This document shows positions 1 to 11,748 of a stretch of DNA of 64,000 nucleotides, one piece after another. The stretch's first letter is position 1, and every line of letters begins with the position of its first letter. This DNA comes from Stenocarpella maydis (taxonomy: Eukaryota; Ascomycota; Sordariomycetes; Diaporthales; Diaporthaceae): positions 427,331-491,330 of the forward strand of contig NQMI01000003.1 of the NCBI GenBank assembly GCA_002270565.1, in the 5' to 3' direction. Under the pieces are notes generated by a model that was not told the DNA's origin, did not search any database, and was given only the letters and a program-made list of their open reading frames with translations. The position numbers were made by a program, and so were the translations under genes.

Positions 1-342
1 TTGCCTTATATGCACTCGGAAGATGCCGCGATGCATCAGAAGGCGGTTGAGTTGATCCAAAGCATGGCGGATGACGTTGGAGACACCATTGGACTCCAGC
101 GAGATCGGAAAGACAATGCAAGCGAGCATGACCACGAGTTAACAAAGTGCAAGGCAATTATCTCAGCCAACAGGGATGCTGCAGTGAAGCTCTGCGAGAG
201 CCATCTGCAGTACGAGATCAAACACAAAGAAATTATCGACAGGTTTGGGAGGTACCCGCATCGCAATGGGCCGCTTGGTAGGCAGATGAGGGCGGAAGAA
301 CAGGAGTTCTTGGATAGGGGAGGGGAGACTTTTGGTAGTTGA
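1..342 (+). CDS. DUF924-family protein, C-terminal part (5' end outside window)
   Basis: The frame is open from base 1 and ends at TGA 340-342. The visible 113 residues begin with PYMHSED and end with a RFGRYPHRNGPLGR block followed by EEQEFL. This arrangement is the conserved C-terminus of the DUF924 family (COG3803), a helical family of unknown function found in bacteria and fungi. No function is inferred here. The first codon in the window is TTG and sits inside the conserved region, so the true start and any upstream exons lie outside the window. The motif match is strong; the gene structure is unknown. Confidence 0.8.
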   Translation: MPYMHSEDAAMHQKAVELIQSMADDVGDTIGLQRDRKDNASEHDHELTKCKAIISANRDAAVKLCESHLQYEIKHKEIIDRFGRYPHRNGPLGRQMRAEEQEFLDRGGETFGS

Positions 343-787
343 ATTCTATAGAGCCATCTTATGACATGTTTTATATTGCAGGAACGGAGAGGACACTGGT
401 TCATTATGAGGACAATCGGTATGTTTCAAAGACAATTAGGTAGAAATTTGGCCGTTTTACTTCTTACGAATATCCATCCGCAGCAACCCATACCCGAAAG
501 ACACACTTGAGCATTCCAAAAACACCCACTCACACCACAACAGCTCCTAGTAGCACACATGCCCACCACTAATATGCAGCAATACCACATGCCTGAAACG
601 AACACATAGTACTCGTGTCTGATCTATAATTAACACCTGGATGGTGGCCTCTCATTAGATAGAACTATGGTGTGAGTGATGGATGCATGGTGTACCTGCA
701 CCCTCTGTTTTTTTGTGGGTGCACAGGCGACATCTTACAGATAAATCGATATCCGTTCGTACACAGACCTAGCACCGTTACGGTGCC
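343..787. other. intergenic, no gene seen
   Basis: This is the 3' region shared by the DUF924 gene and the minus-strand monooxygenase pseudogene, which converge here. I see no coding pattern and no repeat. Confidence 0.5.
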
Positions 788-2205
788 CTAATCTTGTTTG
801 CTGGCGACTCGACCGGCCTTTTTAGTCTTCTCGGTGTCCTGGTATGGAAATTTGATGCCTTTACAATCCTTTCCGAACTTGACGAAGTCGAGTTTCACCC
901 CCTGGGCCTGCACCGGAGACATATGGTGATTGAGAATCCACCTCGCACCCAACCTGGGGAACATGTATCGCGACTGGAGCTTCTGCCACGGACTCAGTCG
1001 GAGTTAGTCCGACCCCTGCCGAGGCGCGCAGATGGAATGAGGTCCGGCTGAGGTAGGAATATGCCATTGGTGCTCGGTCGCGCTGATATACGGCAAAGAC
1101 CTGCTCCAGCTGCGCCTCAGTTGGATCAGCCCTGAGGCTCAGAAGAGACCGGAGATGGTTGACGAGACATGCTGCCGATTCCAGTCCGATATTTGCGCCA
1201 TGGGCTTGATTTGGAGCCTAGTCCAATGTGAGCATGTGCCCGTGGGAATTGGATCGTTGAGAGGTGGATAATTACCACTTTGTGCACGGCATCGCCAACC
1301 AGCACGACTCTCTTCCAGTACCATTTGTCCGCGACGCCCTCTTATAGCACGGCAAGCTTCTCAAACGTCTTTGAAGCTCTGAGTTGTCTAAAGACTAACC
1401 CTTCACCAACCGGGAAGTCTCCGTGTTCCGTTGCTAGAGCCTCAGCTTCTTCTTCTCCATAGAACATCGGCTGTTCCGTCGGCCGATCTAGGGCTTGATA
1501 GAGCATCCAGAATACCCGCTGTGGCTGGGATATTATCTGGAACCACCACCCCTGGTGTGAAATCTCCCGAACGACACCGGGATCCATCCCTTTAGGAAGA
1601 GCACCGACACCATACAACGCCCTGAATGAGATCCTATAGGGACTGTGCTTGAAGACATGCTTCGGTGCGCGCTGCATGATGCAGTCCCTGACCTTGCTAT
1701 AGACGCCATCAGCACCGATCACGATCGAGCCCTCGTCTTCTGAACTGTCGGTGAACCTCACACCAACGGATCCAGTCTCGCCCATACACAGCGAATGAAG
1801 TGTCTTCCCGGTAAACACATGGCTCTCACGGTCTGGTAGGGTATCGTGTAAGAGCTTGATGTACTGCCACCGCTCGAAAAGCATCATATTATATCCGTAG
1901 TTCTCCTTGAGCCACTGGAATAACGGGTACTCTGCGAGCACCGCTCCATCAGCACTGACCTCGCGGTGCACCTTCATTTCTGGTGCCAGGTCCTGGTCGA
2001 AAACCTGATCAAGGATGCCGAACTGCTCCAATATGCGGCAGTTCTGTGGCTGTATAGCGAGTCCGGCTCCATGGCGCCCGCAGAGGTTGTCACGTTTGTC
2101 GTAGAGCCTGTAGTCGATGCCTGCGAGCTGGAGCATGTGCCCCAGGGCCAGACCAGTTGGTCCACCACCAATGATGATGACTTTGAACGGTTGCGAGTCA
2201 GGCAT
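788..2205 (-). pseudogene. FAD-dependent monooxygenase (PaxM/salicylate-hydroxylase type) with a premature stop
   Basis: The ATG at 2205 starts a flavoprotein monooxygenase with the FAD dinucleotide motif GGGPTG at residues 13-18 and a second FAD-contact motif GADGVYSKVRD near residue 164. The frame stops at TAA 1342-1344. The same frame then continues with EGVADKWYWKRVVLVGDAVH, which contains the family's GD motif. A normal-looking intron follows (1218-1275, donor GTAATT, branch GCTCACA, acceptor TAG). After it the reading is APNQAHGANIGLESAACL, the expected flavin-binding segment. A frame change lies between about 983 and 1013. The C-terminus (LGARWILNHHMSP...) ends at TAG 788-790. Full length would be about 430 residues, normal for the family. 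The in-frame TAA is the one clear lesion. The frame change could be an indel or an unusually short intron. Confidence 0.75.
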
Positions 2206-2917
2206 TGCCAACTAACGGTGGCGCTCAGACAGGATTGTTCGGGTTGAATGGTCTTGGCAAACGCCAATTAAGGTGACTGATGTCCTCGGTGCCGGATGAT
2301 AGCATCGAAGTTGGAGTCGAGTTGTTGTCCCGCCACTCCCCCTGCATAAGCCGTGGCTTCTGCTTGGCACGTCACATGATCCACGCCGAATATGTTCAAC
2401 CGTTTGCGTCGCACAGGCGACAATTGAGGCGAGCAGGGACTTTCTCATCAGACCTTAATTCCTAGTTAATATCCACATGGCTGCACTGCCTTCCGTTTAC
2501 ACTAAATTAACAAGTCACTGAAGTCTGCTGTGGCAGCATGAGCCAGCTGGAATCGTCCTCACGGGATCAGGCCCGTTGGGCCGTCCCGAACGGGAAGCAA
2601 TATAGAGAGGCCCAAGTCTATGCAGGACAAGGGCCCAGCGGTAATGGGTTCCACAAGATAAGATTAGATGCTGTTTACAATACAACCATCTACCGTGTCA
2701 GCACGGTGGGGCCCGACGATAGGAACACAGCCGCTGGCGACCAATCGCTCGTGGCCGCGCGTCCCTGGGCGATCCCCTCAGGTCCGTATCCTCTGTGCTG
2801 CCGGGCGTTTCCTCCTTGTCTCGGTTGTTCTCACGATCAGCACGTCTGCAATTCTGCCTCTCCTCTGCTGCGTGCGTTCGACTTTCACGGCGCACGGTCG
2901 TGGACTCCAGTGGGATC
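2206..2917. other. divergent intergenic region
   Basis: It separates the monooxygenase pseudogene (minus) from the secreted-protein gene (plus), so it should hold both promoters. Open frames run through 2538-2917 in two phases but match no family I recognise, and the downstream gene is better started at 2918. Confidence 0.4.
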
Positions 2918-4633
2918 ATGCTATCTCGGATTCTGGCCGCGGCGCTCGCCGCCTCGAGCATCACCCACGCGGCAATTAGCGACCCTCCTCTGGCAAAAGG
3001 GTTTGGCCCCAGCCGAGATGTTGCGAAGAGCCGCGCGCCCCAGGTTTTCAACGCCATCAACAATGCCATGCGGCAATGGGGCTCATCAGTCCACCATAAC
3101 GGGATGTCCGTTTACCTAGCCACGGTTCCCGAGGGTGTCATCTTCCACCATGGCAACGTCAACAAGACATCTCCGGATGGCCCCGAATGGCTTGCATACG
3201 AGATCGAGCATGCCGAGAGCTTCGCGCGCGGGAGACGTGGCCCTCCGCGACGAGGCCCTCCTGGTAGTGGCCACGTGCCGTTCGCTGGTGACGACGAGGA
3301 GCTACTGTCTGGGAGGCCTGGGACACAAGACTGGCCCGACCTGAATAGAATGACGGAGCAAGACGAACCGCAACATGCAATGGTCGATCAACCATCTGAC
3401 CAGCCGCCAAACGCTGTCGACGACATGGACGGACAGGGTGGTTGGCTCCATACGTATCGCACCACTCGGTCGTTACGATATCTATACGTCGATGGAATGA
3501 GCGCCGGGAAAACCTCCATGGGCACCCTGGATACCCAAGATTACCTGCTGCGGGGTGATAGGGCCACCTCATACACAACGGACGAACCACCGCACATTGG
3601 CAGACGCGCTGGCGGGCCAATGGACGAGCGGAGGCGGGCCTCTGAGCTCTGCGAGATGTGCTACTACTGGGACCTGTCCGGAATCATCCGGATGGAGGCA
3701 GGCTTTGAAATCATACACTGTGATTTCAAAGACGGCCTTGAGCAGATCCAGGCGCTGCAGCGACAGGTTCCTAGAGGGCGTGGTGACGGGGGAGGTGGCT
3801 CCGACCTGCTGGAGTTCATGCGCGCGCTCTCGGAGCGTTACGACGGCATAGGATCGGCCAGGACCGCTGTCGATTTCTCGTCCATGGTCTCGGCATTCTT
3901 CTACCCCGTCAACCTGACCAACCCAGACCCAAAGCGGCCTGACCTGCCACGACTTAGCGGCTCCACCGTCGCGGAGCTTGCCTCGATCAAGGCTGACGTG
4001 AATCGCGTCGTCCTCGAGAGGCACGGCGGTCTCAATGGCACGGTTGGTTGGCAAGACGTGACAGACATGGTAATAGCCCGATATGCGGATCGCCTCAAAT
4101 ATATGGCCGAGAAGATTGACTCGGCGAGCCGGCTGCTCGATGAGATCAACCACCTGCTGACAGTCTACATCGACTACTCGGGCAAGGACCTCGACCAAAT
4201 CCCGCCCGCTATCGACCGCTGCACCAACTTTTATCTGCACGGCATCTCGCCCTCGACCGAAGCGGACGGATTCATACACGCCGCCATCCGGACTGTAACG
4301 TCAGAAATCTGCACCAAGCTCTTCGACGCCAGGGGGATCCTCACCAGAGGGTCCGCGGACCGCAACGTGGCGTCGTCCCTCGCACTCCCTGATGCCCTGG
4401 TGACTATTCGCTCGCTGGTGGAGTACTTGGGGTGGGCTCGCTTCAAGAGATGTCCGCGGTGCGACGTGGACGAGGTGTGCAAGATTCCAATGTGGCCTTA
4501 TGGCACAAAGGACGAGTACGAATCCCCACGATGTGCCAACTCGTCGAGCATAAGTGGGAAGGGAGAGCATTACTGGGGAGGCTTCGGCCGGCCCGGAGGG
4601 GGGAGAGGGGGGAAGGGCCGTCCACCTCGGTGA
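2918..4633 (+). CDS. secreted fungal protein of unknown family, 571 aa
   Basis: Single exon. I chose the ATG at 2918 because the next residues, MLSRILAAALAASSITHAA, form a clean signal peptide. The upstream ATG at 2795 would add 41 residues of poor-quality leader. The mature protein opens with a conserved-looking N-terminal module (VHHNGMSVYLATVPEGV, then EWLAYEIEHAESFARG), followed by a low-complexity Arg/Gly/Pro linker near residue 130. A second module of 300-400 residues carries scattered cysteines, including CEMCYYWDLSG. A CPRCDVDEVC cluster sits near residue 510, and the protein ends in a Gly/Arg-rich tail. It resembles uncharacterised secreted proteins of Sordariomycetes. I cannot assign an enzymatic activity. 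There are no transmembrane segments apart from the signal peptide. Confidence 0.75.
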   Translation: MLSRILAAALAASSITHAAISDPPLAKGFGPSRDVAKSRAPQVFNAINNAMRQWGSSVHHNGMSVYLATVPEGVIFHHGNVNKTSPDGPEWLAYEIEHAESFARGRRGPPRRGPPGSGHVPFAGDDEELLSGRPGTQDWPDLNRMTEQDEPQHAMVDQPSDQPPNAVDDMDGQGGWLHTYRTTRSLRYLYVDGMSAGKTSMGTLDTQDYLLRGDRATSYTTDEPPHIGRRAGGPMDERRRASELCEMCYYWDLSGIIRMEAGFEIIHCDFKDGLEQIQALQRQVPRGRGDGGGGSDLLEFMRALSERYDGIGSARTAVDFSSMVSAFFYPVNLTNPDPKRPDLPRLSGSTVAELASIKADVNRVVLERHGGLNGTVGWQDVTDMVIARYADRLKYMAEKIDSASRLLDEINHLLTVYIDYSGKDLDQIPPAIDRCTNFYLHGISPSTEADGFIHAAIRTVTSEICTKLFDARGILTRGSADRNVASSLALPDALVTIRSLVEYLGWARFKRCPRCDVDEVCKIPMWPYGTKDEYESPRCANSSSISGKGEHYWGGFGRPGGGRGGKGRPPR

Positions 4634-6442
4634 GGTGTCTGCAGGGTTTGGTCTAGTAGCGAGTCCTTATTCTTGAAATGGTGGAGTTGTTGAAGCGGTG
4701 ATACCCGAGCGACCAATTTATTTTATTACCTCCTCGCGTCTCCTCTGCGGAGTGCTGACGTCGTCAGTCGCCGTCATGGGTCTGTTTCTCTTTAAAAGCA
4801 ACTGCCACGATTCCGAGCGTGGTGTATCGAATAGAGCAACTTGACTGATTTCTAGCGCTACAGCTATTATGCGAGAAGTGCTCATTTATATACATATGAG
4901 CATAAAAATAGTAGGCCTAGCAAGCCCCTCTTCGTCAACAATATCAACAGACTGGGTGGGCGGCATGTTGAATTTTTGTGTATGGCTTCAACAGAAAAGA
5001 GTTGTCAAGCGTACAGTTTTCAAGGAAAATGCAAAGAAATTCTCAGGAAACGGGGTCTTGACACTGTTAAAGCCGTCTTAAAGACAAGAGCAACCAGGTG
5101 GGCGTACCAGAGCCCTTCAATGATCAGATGTCTTGGGTGCTGGGCTAGATGTGCTCCTTCGCTACAAGGAAGGCATGCACCTGGCCCAGTACTGGGCAGA
5201 CACAGGCAGACACGCGCTCTTGCCCGCTGAGGGGGAAGGAACACCAACAACGGACCCGAGGCTGTCAGGGTCTGTCATATGCTGAAGGGAAATTCAGTAA
5301 AAGAGAGCATGATACATCCATATTGCCCCTAATATTTGGTCCATAGCCTTATCCTCACCTATAACCCCCCAAGTCTTTAATTACCAGAAGAAAACTCAGG
5401 CCTCTTGAAGAAATATCACAGCTCGGAGGGGCTACATAATGAGTTTGCAGCTCTTTGGGAAGCAAGACCATTCCATGCGCTGAGCTGGGCAGGGAGATTA
5501 TCAGACCCGTTTAGTCGGCCGTCCGTGCAAAATGGAGCCCTGAAGTCGGGGAAACCCAGGACTCCAGGTACTTATCCTGATTGATGAATTTATATTTATT
5601 CTTCTTATTGTTATAGTCTAAAATACACGCTATTTACAGGAGTGGATCTACTGTAAATGCATGGCGAATTCCCAGTGCCAAGCTTAAAACTAATTAGAAT
5701 ATGTAGTGAATTCAACAACTCTAGAGTCAAACATGATGACCTAAGAAGGGTATATATTCTTTTTCTGTCACAGCACCCACTCCTATAGCCTGCTATATAA
5801 ACACTTATACCGTGCCTATACATAAATGGCCTATTTAGCTCTTCTCTCTTTATTTAATAATTATATATTACTCAGGTAGTTATCCCCCTTATACCGTAGG
5901 GTAGCTAAGCTGTGATATTTTCTCCATTAGCTTCTGCTTCTAGCTCTAGATTATTTATAACTTGGTTTGTGTGTATTTCTTTATAGATTATTTTAAGCCT
6001 AGTCTTATTTCGGATGCTCTCTTTAAGCGCTTAATCTTTTGCTCCTAGCGTAGTAAGGTGGTGGATTGTGACCGGTTTTAATGCTGAGCGGTTGGGGCAA
6101 ATATGCAGGTATGTCTTGGGCAGTCTTGGCACCTTTTCCCACCAGGGAACAAAAGACTGCGCCTAGAGCCTCACGACGTCACTTGTGCCGCCCTTTGGCT
6201 GGGCAGCGTCGCCAGGTGGAACTGGTGGGTCCTGAGCGCGCTGTGCTGGCTGGCGTAAGCGGGTTCCAATGCAGGAAGCACATGATATGGCGAAGATCGC
6301 GACTTGGCAGCTTCTCGGGCTTGCCGACCCCCTCCTGCGTAATTCTAGACTCTCTTGACCTACTTAGCCGTTGCTTGATCCACTTCCCAGCCGGCTAAGG
6401 GTTTCCGTCCTTGCTTGTGCCACGCGAGATGTCAGCATCAAG
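4634..6442. other. intergenic, includes an AT-rich stretch
   Basis: There is no gene I can support. About 5575-6065 is markedly AT-rich (see separate entry). The final 370 bases before the Ca2+-ATPase start return to normal composition and are the likely promoter and 5' leader of that gene. Confidence 0.5.
5575..6065. other. AT-rich island, probably an RIP-mutated repeat relic
   Basis: Composition drops sharply to TA-rich sequence with frequent TAT/ATA words and no open frame. Flanking DNA is near balanced. In ascomycetes this is the usual look of an old repeat hit by repeat-induced point mutation. I cannot identify the original element. Confidence 0.4.
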
Positions 6443-9400
6443 ATGACTGACCACAAGACTCTGGCATCGCCCTCTCAATCCGAGGATATTCAGCAGCCGG
6501 AGCCCAACAAAGATGCTCCCAAGTTTGAGATTGACTTCACCGCCGACAGCGATGACAATGTCCCCGACAATCCCTTCGCATTCGCGCCAGGTCACCTGCA
6601 CAAGCTGGCCGCCGCGCGGAGCGTCACCGCGCTGCAGGCATTCGGCGGGCTGACAGGCCTGGCCTACGGCCTACGCAGCGATGCCGCAGCCGGACTGAGC
6701 CTGGACGAGGACGTGCTGGAGGGTCTCATCCCTGCCCAGAGCGCTTGTAAGGAGAGCAGCAGCAGCGTTCTCACACCCGACCCGAAGTTGCAGGTACATC
6801 AGCCCGAAGCAACGCCCCGCCGGAGCCACGGCGAGGGCCGCGGCATCCACGGCCTGGCGGAGCAACTGCGCCTCGAACATGCAGAGAACAGAGGCTACTC
6901 GGACCGGCGGCGCATCTTTGGGGAGAACAAGCTCCCGCCGCCGCGTCAGAGGACGTTCCTACAGCTTTGCTGGCTTGCCATGAACGACAAGCTTATCTTC
7001 CTGCTAATGGCGTCTGCCACTGTATCCCTTGCCCTTGGTATCTACCAGGCGGTGCAGATCCAAGAAAAGGGCGGCGAGCATGGCTCAAGTCTCGAGTGGG
7101 TCGAAAGCGTGACCATTGTCGGAGCTATAATGGTCATCGTCCTTGTCCAGGCGCTGAACGACTACCACAAGAACTACAAGTTCCAGAAGCTTAACCAGAA
7201 GAAGGAGGAGCGCACGGTCACGGTGATGAGGTCAGGGAGGCATGTGACGATCAGTGTGTTTGACCTTCTTGTGGGCGATCTCTTGCGGGTCGAGGCCGGC
7301 GACGTGGCCCCCGTCGATGGTGTCCTGGTTGACGGATTTGGCGTGAAGGTTGACGAGAGCCCTATGACGGGCGAGTCAGACCTAGTCGACAAGACACCAG
7401 CGGCATCTATCCACGAGGCAAGCCCGAGAAATTCTGAAAAGAAGGTGGACCCTTTCATCTTCAGTGGTACGCGAGTTGTCCACGGTGTAGGCGACTTCCT
7501 CGTCTTAGCCGTTGGCCGCCACAGCACACATGGGAGAATGCAATTGTCCCTCCGGGCCGACGTTGAAGAGACGCCATTGCAGCAGAAGCTTGGCCGGCTT
7601 GCCAAGTATCTCATCTTCATCGGATTCGGCATCGGTATAATCTTCTTCCTGATCTTATTTATTCGCTGGCTCGTACAGATGGGCAGAGGCGACTTGGACC
7701 ACCTCACGCCACAGGAAAAAGGCGAGGAATTCCTGGATATTTTTATGCTGGCTGTCAATCTCGTTGTCGTCGGTGTACCAGAGGGGCTATCACTTGCCGT
7801 GGCCGTCGCCCTGGCCTTTGCTACAACGAGGATGCTGAAGGACAACAACCTGGTGAGACTGCTTCGGTCGTGCGAAATTATGGGAAACGCCACGACAGTA
7901 TGTTCGGACAAGACCGGAACACTAACGACGAACGACATGACCGTTGTTGCCGGCGTTGTGGGAGAGTCTCGCTTTGGCGACGATTCTCGCGCGGTCCCTG
8001 CAGGGGCGGACGAGCCTAAGTTTCAGAGCTCTGCCAAACTGGTGCAAGAACTCCCGAAAGAGGTGAAGGTACTCCTCAAAGATAGTGTTGTACTCAACTC
8101 TACGGCATTTGAGGGAGACGGTGCCGGGACAGGTGATTTCGTGGGATCCAGCACGGAAACGGCCCTTCTCAAGTACGGTCGGGAGTATCTTGGCATGGGC
8201 CCGGTAGCTGAAGAAAGGACCAATGCAACTGTGGTGGAGCTATTTCCCTTCAACTCTACGCTGAAGTGGATGGCCTGCATGGTCAAGCTGGAGAACGGCA
8301 GGTATCGAATGCTTGCAAAGGGCGCAGCGGAGGTTGTCCTGGGGAACTGTTCGACCGCTCTCAAAGGCCCTTACGAAGGGCTGACGACGACTGATATGAC
8401 GGATACGAGGCGCGACCTGCTGGCACAGCTGACTAGAACATATGCTGCCGACCAGCTGCGAGTCATAGCACTCGCGTATCGAGACTTCGAAACGCCGCCG
8501 ATGAGTGACAAGGGAGGCAGACCGGGCAAGACGGAGGCTTTAAACTTCGCCGACCTCTTCAGTCAGAACATGACGTTCCTGGGCCTTCTTGCCATCCGTG
8601 ACCCCCTCAGGCCTGAGGTGGTGGAGTCGGTACAGCAATGCAAGGACGCCGGCGTGTTCGTACGCATGGTCACAGGCGACAACTTCCTGACCGCAAAGTC
8701 CATAGCCGCTGAGAGCGGTATTTACACAGCTGGCGGGATTGCCATGGACGGCCCCACGTTCAGACAGCTCAGCGACGAACAGCTCGACCTTGTCATTCCG
8801 AGACTCCAGGTTCTGGCGAGGTCGAGCCCAGAGGACAAGCAAATCCTGGTACAACACTTGAAACGCATGTCTGAGACTGTCGCCGTCACTGGAGATGGGA
8901 CCAACGATGCTCCTGCGCTCAAGGCCGCCGACGTCGGATTTGCTATGGGAGTCTCAGGGACTGAGATAGCGAAGGAGGCCAGCTCAATTATACTGTAAGT
9001 CACCAAACAATTTTCGTGAATGAGCGTTATACTGACGTCTTACACAGACTGGATGACAACTTCCGGAGTATTGTCCGAGCGCTTGCTTGGGGCAGGATGG
9101 TAAACGATGCTTCGAAGAAATTCCTCCAGGTGTGTTGACCTCTCCAAGTGGGCGTCAAGTCTGACCGCGGGCTCTTCTGCCTGTAGATGAGTGTTTCACT
9201 AATGTAACACGAATGTCAGTTCCAACTGACCATCAACATTACTGCCGCTATTTTAACTATAGTGTCGACTCTCGTGGATGGACACGATTCTGGAATTTTT
9301 GCAGTAATTCAGTTGCTCTGGCTGAACCTCATCATGGATATTTTTGCCTCGCTGGCGTTGTCAACCGGATACCCAAGCCGGGACGCATTACAAAGGCGCC

Positions 9401-10564
9401 CCGAGCCTCGCAATGCGTCCATCATCTCAATACAGATGTGGAAAATGATCTTGGGTCAGACCATCTACCAGCTCACCGTCATCTTTGTGCTACATTACGC
9501 CGGCGACAGGTTTTTTCCCGCTTCAACTGACTATGAAAGAAATCAACTCCAGACTTTCGTCTGGAATACGTACATGTTAATATGCCTATTTAACCAGTCA
9601 AAGTAAGTCCTCGACCCTGCTACAGGAGAAGGCGACATTGTGCTTGCTTCTGAACACCATGTGAGAAAAATCTAATAACACATTGAAAACCAGCTGCCGA
9701 CGCGTAGATAACCACTTACACATCTATGAGGGCGTTTTCCACAATCCTTGGTTTATCGGGGTACAAGCCCTCACGCTCGCTGGCCAAGTGACCATAGTAC
9801 TCAGGGGTGGAGAAGCATTCCAAGTTGCGCCCATCACACCCTCCCAGTGGGGCTTCTCGTTTTTGTTTGGCTTCCTGGTTCTTCCCATCGGAGCATTGAT
9901 CAGAAAGGTGCCTGACCAGGTCGTAGTGGTTATTGCCCACCGGCTTTCACCACTCTTGGCACCGATAAGGAAAATCAGGAAACGAAAGCAGGAGAAGAAG
10001 ATATCAAAGGCAGAGGATGTAGAGCGAGACGAGAAGGAAAGGGGACCCGGTGAGGAGTACTACGACGAAAAGGATGAGGAGCGTCGAGCAAGACGTATGC
10101 AATGGCGCTGGGTCAAAGCCACGCTTGCGGGCGATCAGGAGTTCTTCGGAGATTTCTTACACCTGCACCACGAGGACGAGAAGCGTACAAAGTCCTTTAC
10201 CAGAAAGAGCCGGACAAGTCGCACAAAAACTCTCAGCGCCAGCGCTGGCGTGGTATCGGCTGGGCTGGCGGCTGCAGGGGTGGATGTGAAGCATCAACGA
10301 CTTACTCCCAGGACAGGCGTGCTCGGAGGGCCTCCGCGCCCAGAAGCCTCGAAAAGCCCTGGCACCATTTCCATCGATATCCATCAGGTTATCAACGCTG
10401 TACGGCATAATACGGGAGACTGCCCGCCTGGCTTGCAGATTGAGGTCCATGCTGGTACTTCGCAAGATGACCCTGTGATACCGACAAGGGAGGTATTGGA
10501 CAGCAGCAAGCCTCCCAGCCAGAATCCGGAGTATATGAGATTCGTAGAGGGCTGGTCGAGATAG
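6443..10564 (+). CDS. P-type Ca2+-transporting ATPase, plasma-membrane/vacuolar (PMCA) type, 1295 aa
   Basis: Exons 6443-8994, 9048-9129, 9220-9602 and 9694-10564 give 1296 codons including stop. Introns use GTAAGT, GTGTGT and GTAAGT donors. All hallmarks of a P2B Ca2+ pump are present: TGES at residues 309-312, the M4 PEGL motif at 446-449, phosphorylated Asp in DKTGTLT (D489), and the hinge GDGTND at 817-822. Transmembrane helices follow in exons 3-4. The first two splice sites join SSIIL to LDDNFRSIV, then KKFLQ to FQLTIN, then FNQS to NCRRVDN, exactly as in the family. The enzyme exports cytosolic Ca2+ with ATP. Yeast Pmc1 and Neurospora NCA proteins are the closest types. The last 200 residues are a charged, basic tail after the final helix, where PMCA pumps are often regulated. 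The ATG at 6443 was preferred over 6371 because the upstream 24 residues look like leader. Confidence 0.93.
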
Positions 10565-11748
10565 CTATCGGGATTGATATGACACGTCGAGTCTTCAAAA
10601 TACAATACACTTAAAGGATACTCTTTAGTGGAATTTTTTATGATTTCCTGAATCTTTCAACAATACGTCAGAGGATATAGTTATCTAATGGTATCTGACC
10701 GTAGGTTACAAGGGAGAATCAAAGATGCCATGCACAAATCCTAAGCCCTGCAGCATTTCTGCAAACTTTATCATATAAGTCTTAAACGTTGTTGTGCTTG
10801 TCTGCCGGATGTTGCAAAACAAGATCCGAGGCCATGTGACAATAATTAGATTGTGTTGGCATTGAAAACAATCATCAGGGGCTACGGCAAAGGGAAATGA
10901 ATTTAACAATAGTCTCAGTGAGCACGAGGCTTTCTTCCCTTGCCGTCCTGCCTTGAATTCTAGGCATGGTCGACTTCGAGAATTTGTACTTAAACCTATG
11001 ACTCCCATACACAGACAACTAGCACAACTATACCCATCTTTGCATGATTCATATGTCTAGTCTGCACACTAATTGAGGCCTAGATGCCTAGGTATATAAG
11101 CAAGCTCTAAGGTGGGAACTGGCGGTAGGTGTCCTTGTTGGTGAGTGATGTTATAGCTATTGTGTGAGTGATATACTGGCTTAGTTACACCCTGTCTCCG
11201 TTCATGCAAATCCTCGATTTTTCGTTGTGAACACCAGCCAATTTTCTGAACATTGGAATGAAACAAATATCTACCCAATCGAGAACCCCACTTTTATACT
11301 CTATCGACGCCGACAATGGCCAATGCATAAATTCTCATGATTCCGTAAGGTTCCAAGATGCATCGGAAGAGTAGTTATCGTTCGATTGTCGTGTGACTTC
11401 AAAAATTTCCGAACAACCCAAGTGATACCGATCACGAACGTTTCGGGATTAACCGGTTTGGAGCAATGCCGGATCGCTGCGTCAAGCACCCTGTGTTGTG
11501 CTATAATCGGGCCGTGTTTGGCCACGAGTTCGCGTGAATTCTTTCCTCCTTGTCTCTCTTTTCTTCAGTGGCGGCTGGGTGATGTTATTCCACAAATCCT
11601 GTCGTCACCGTGTCGGCCTGTGTGCGCTCGGGCGGTGCATGTGAGAGGTCCCCCATTCCCGAGAGGTCCCCCATTCCCGCGAGGCAGTGTTCCGGCCCTG
11701 GGTGGATCTAACTGGGACCATGTGCATGCAAGTGTGCATTTTAGAACA
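10565..11748. other. convergent intergenic region
   Basis: It lies between the 3' ends of the Ca2+-ATPase and the flavohemoglobin gene. Short open frames are present, but none has a recognisable product. A short tandem repeat lies at 11643-11678. Confidence 0.5.
11643..11678. repeat. 18-bp tandem repeat, two exact copies
   Basis: The unit GAGAGGTCCCCCATTCCC occurs at 11643-11660 and again at 11661-11678 without a mismatch. It lies just beyond the flavohemoglobin stop, possibly in its 3' UTR. Confidence 0.85.
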
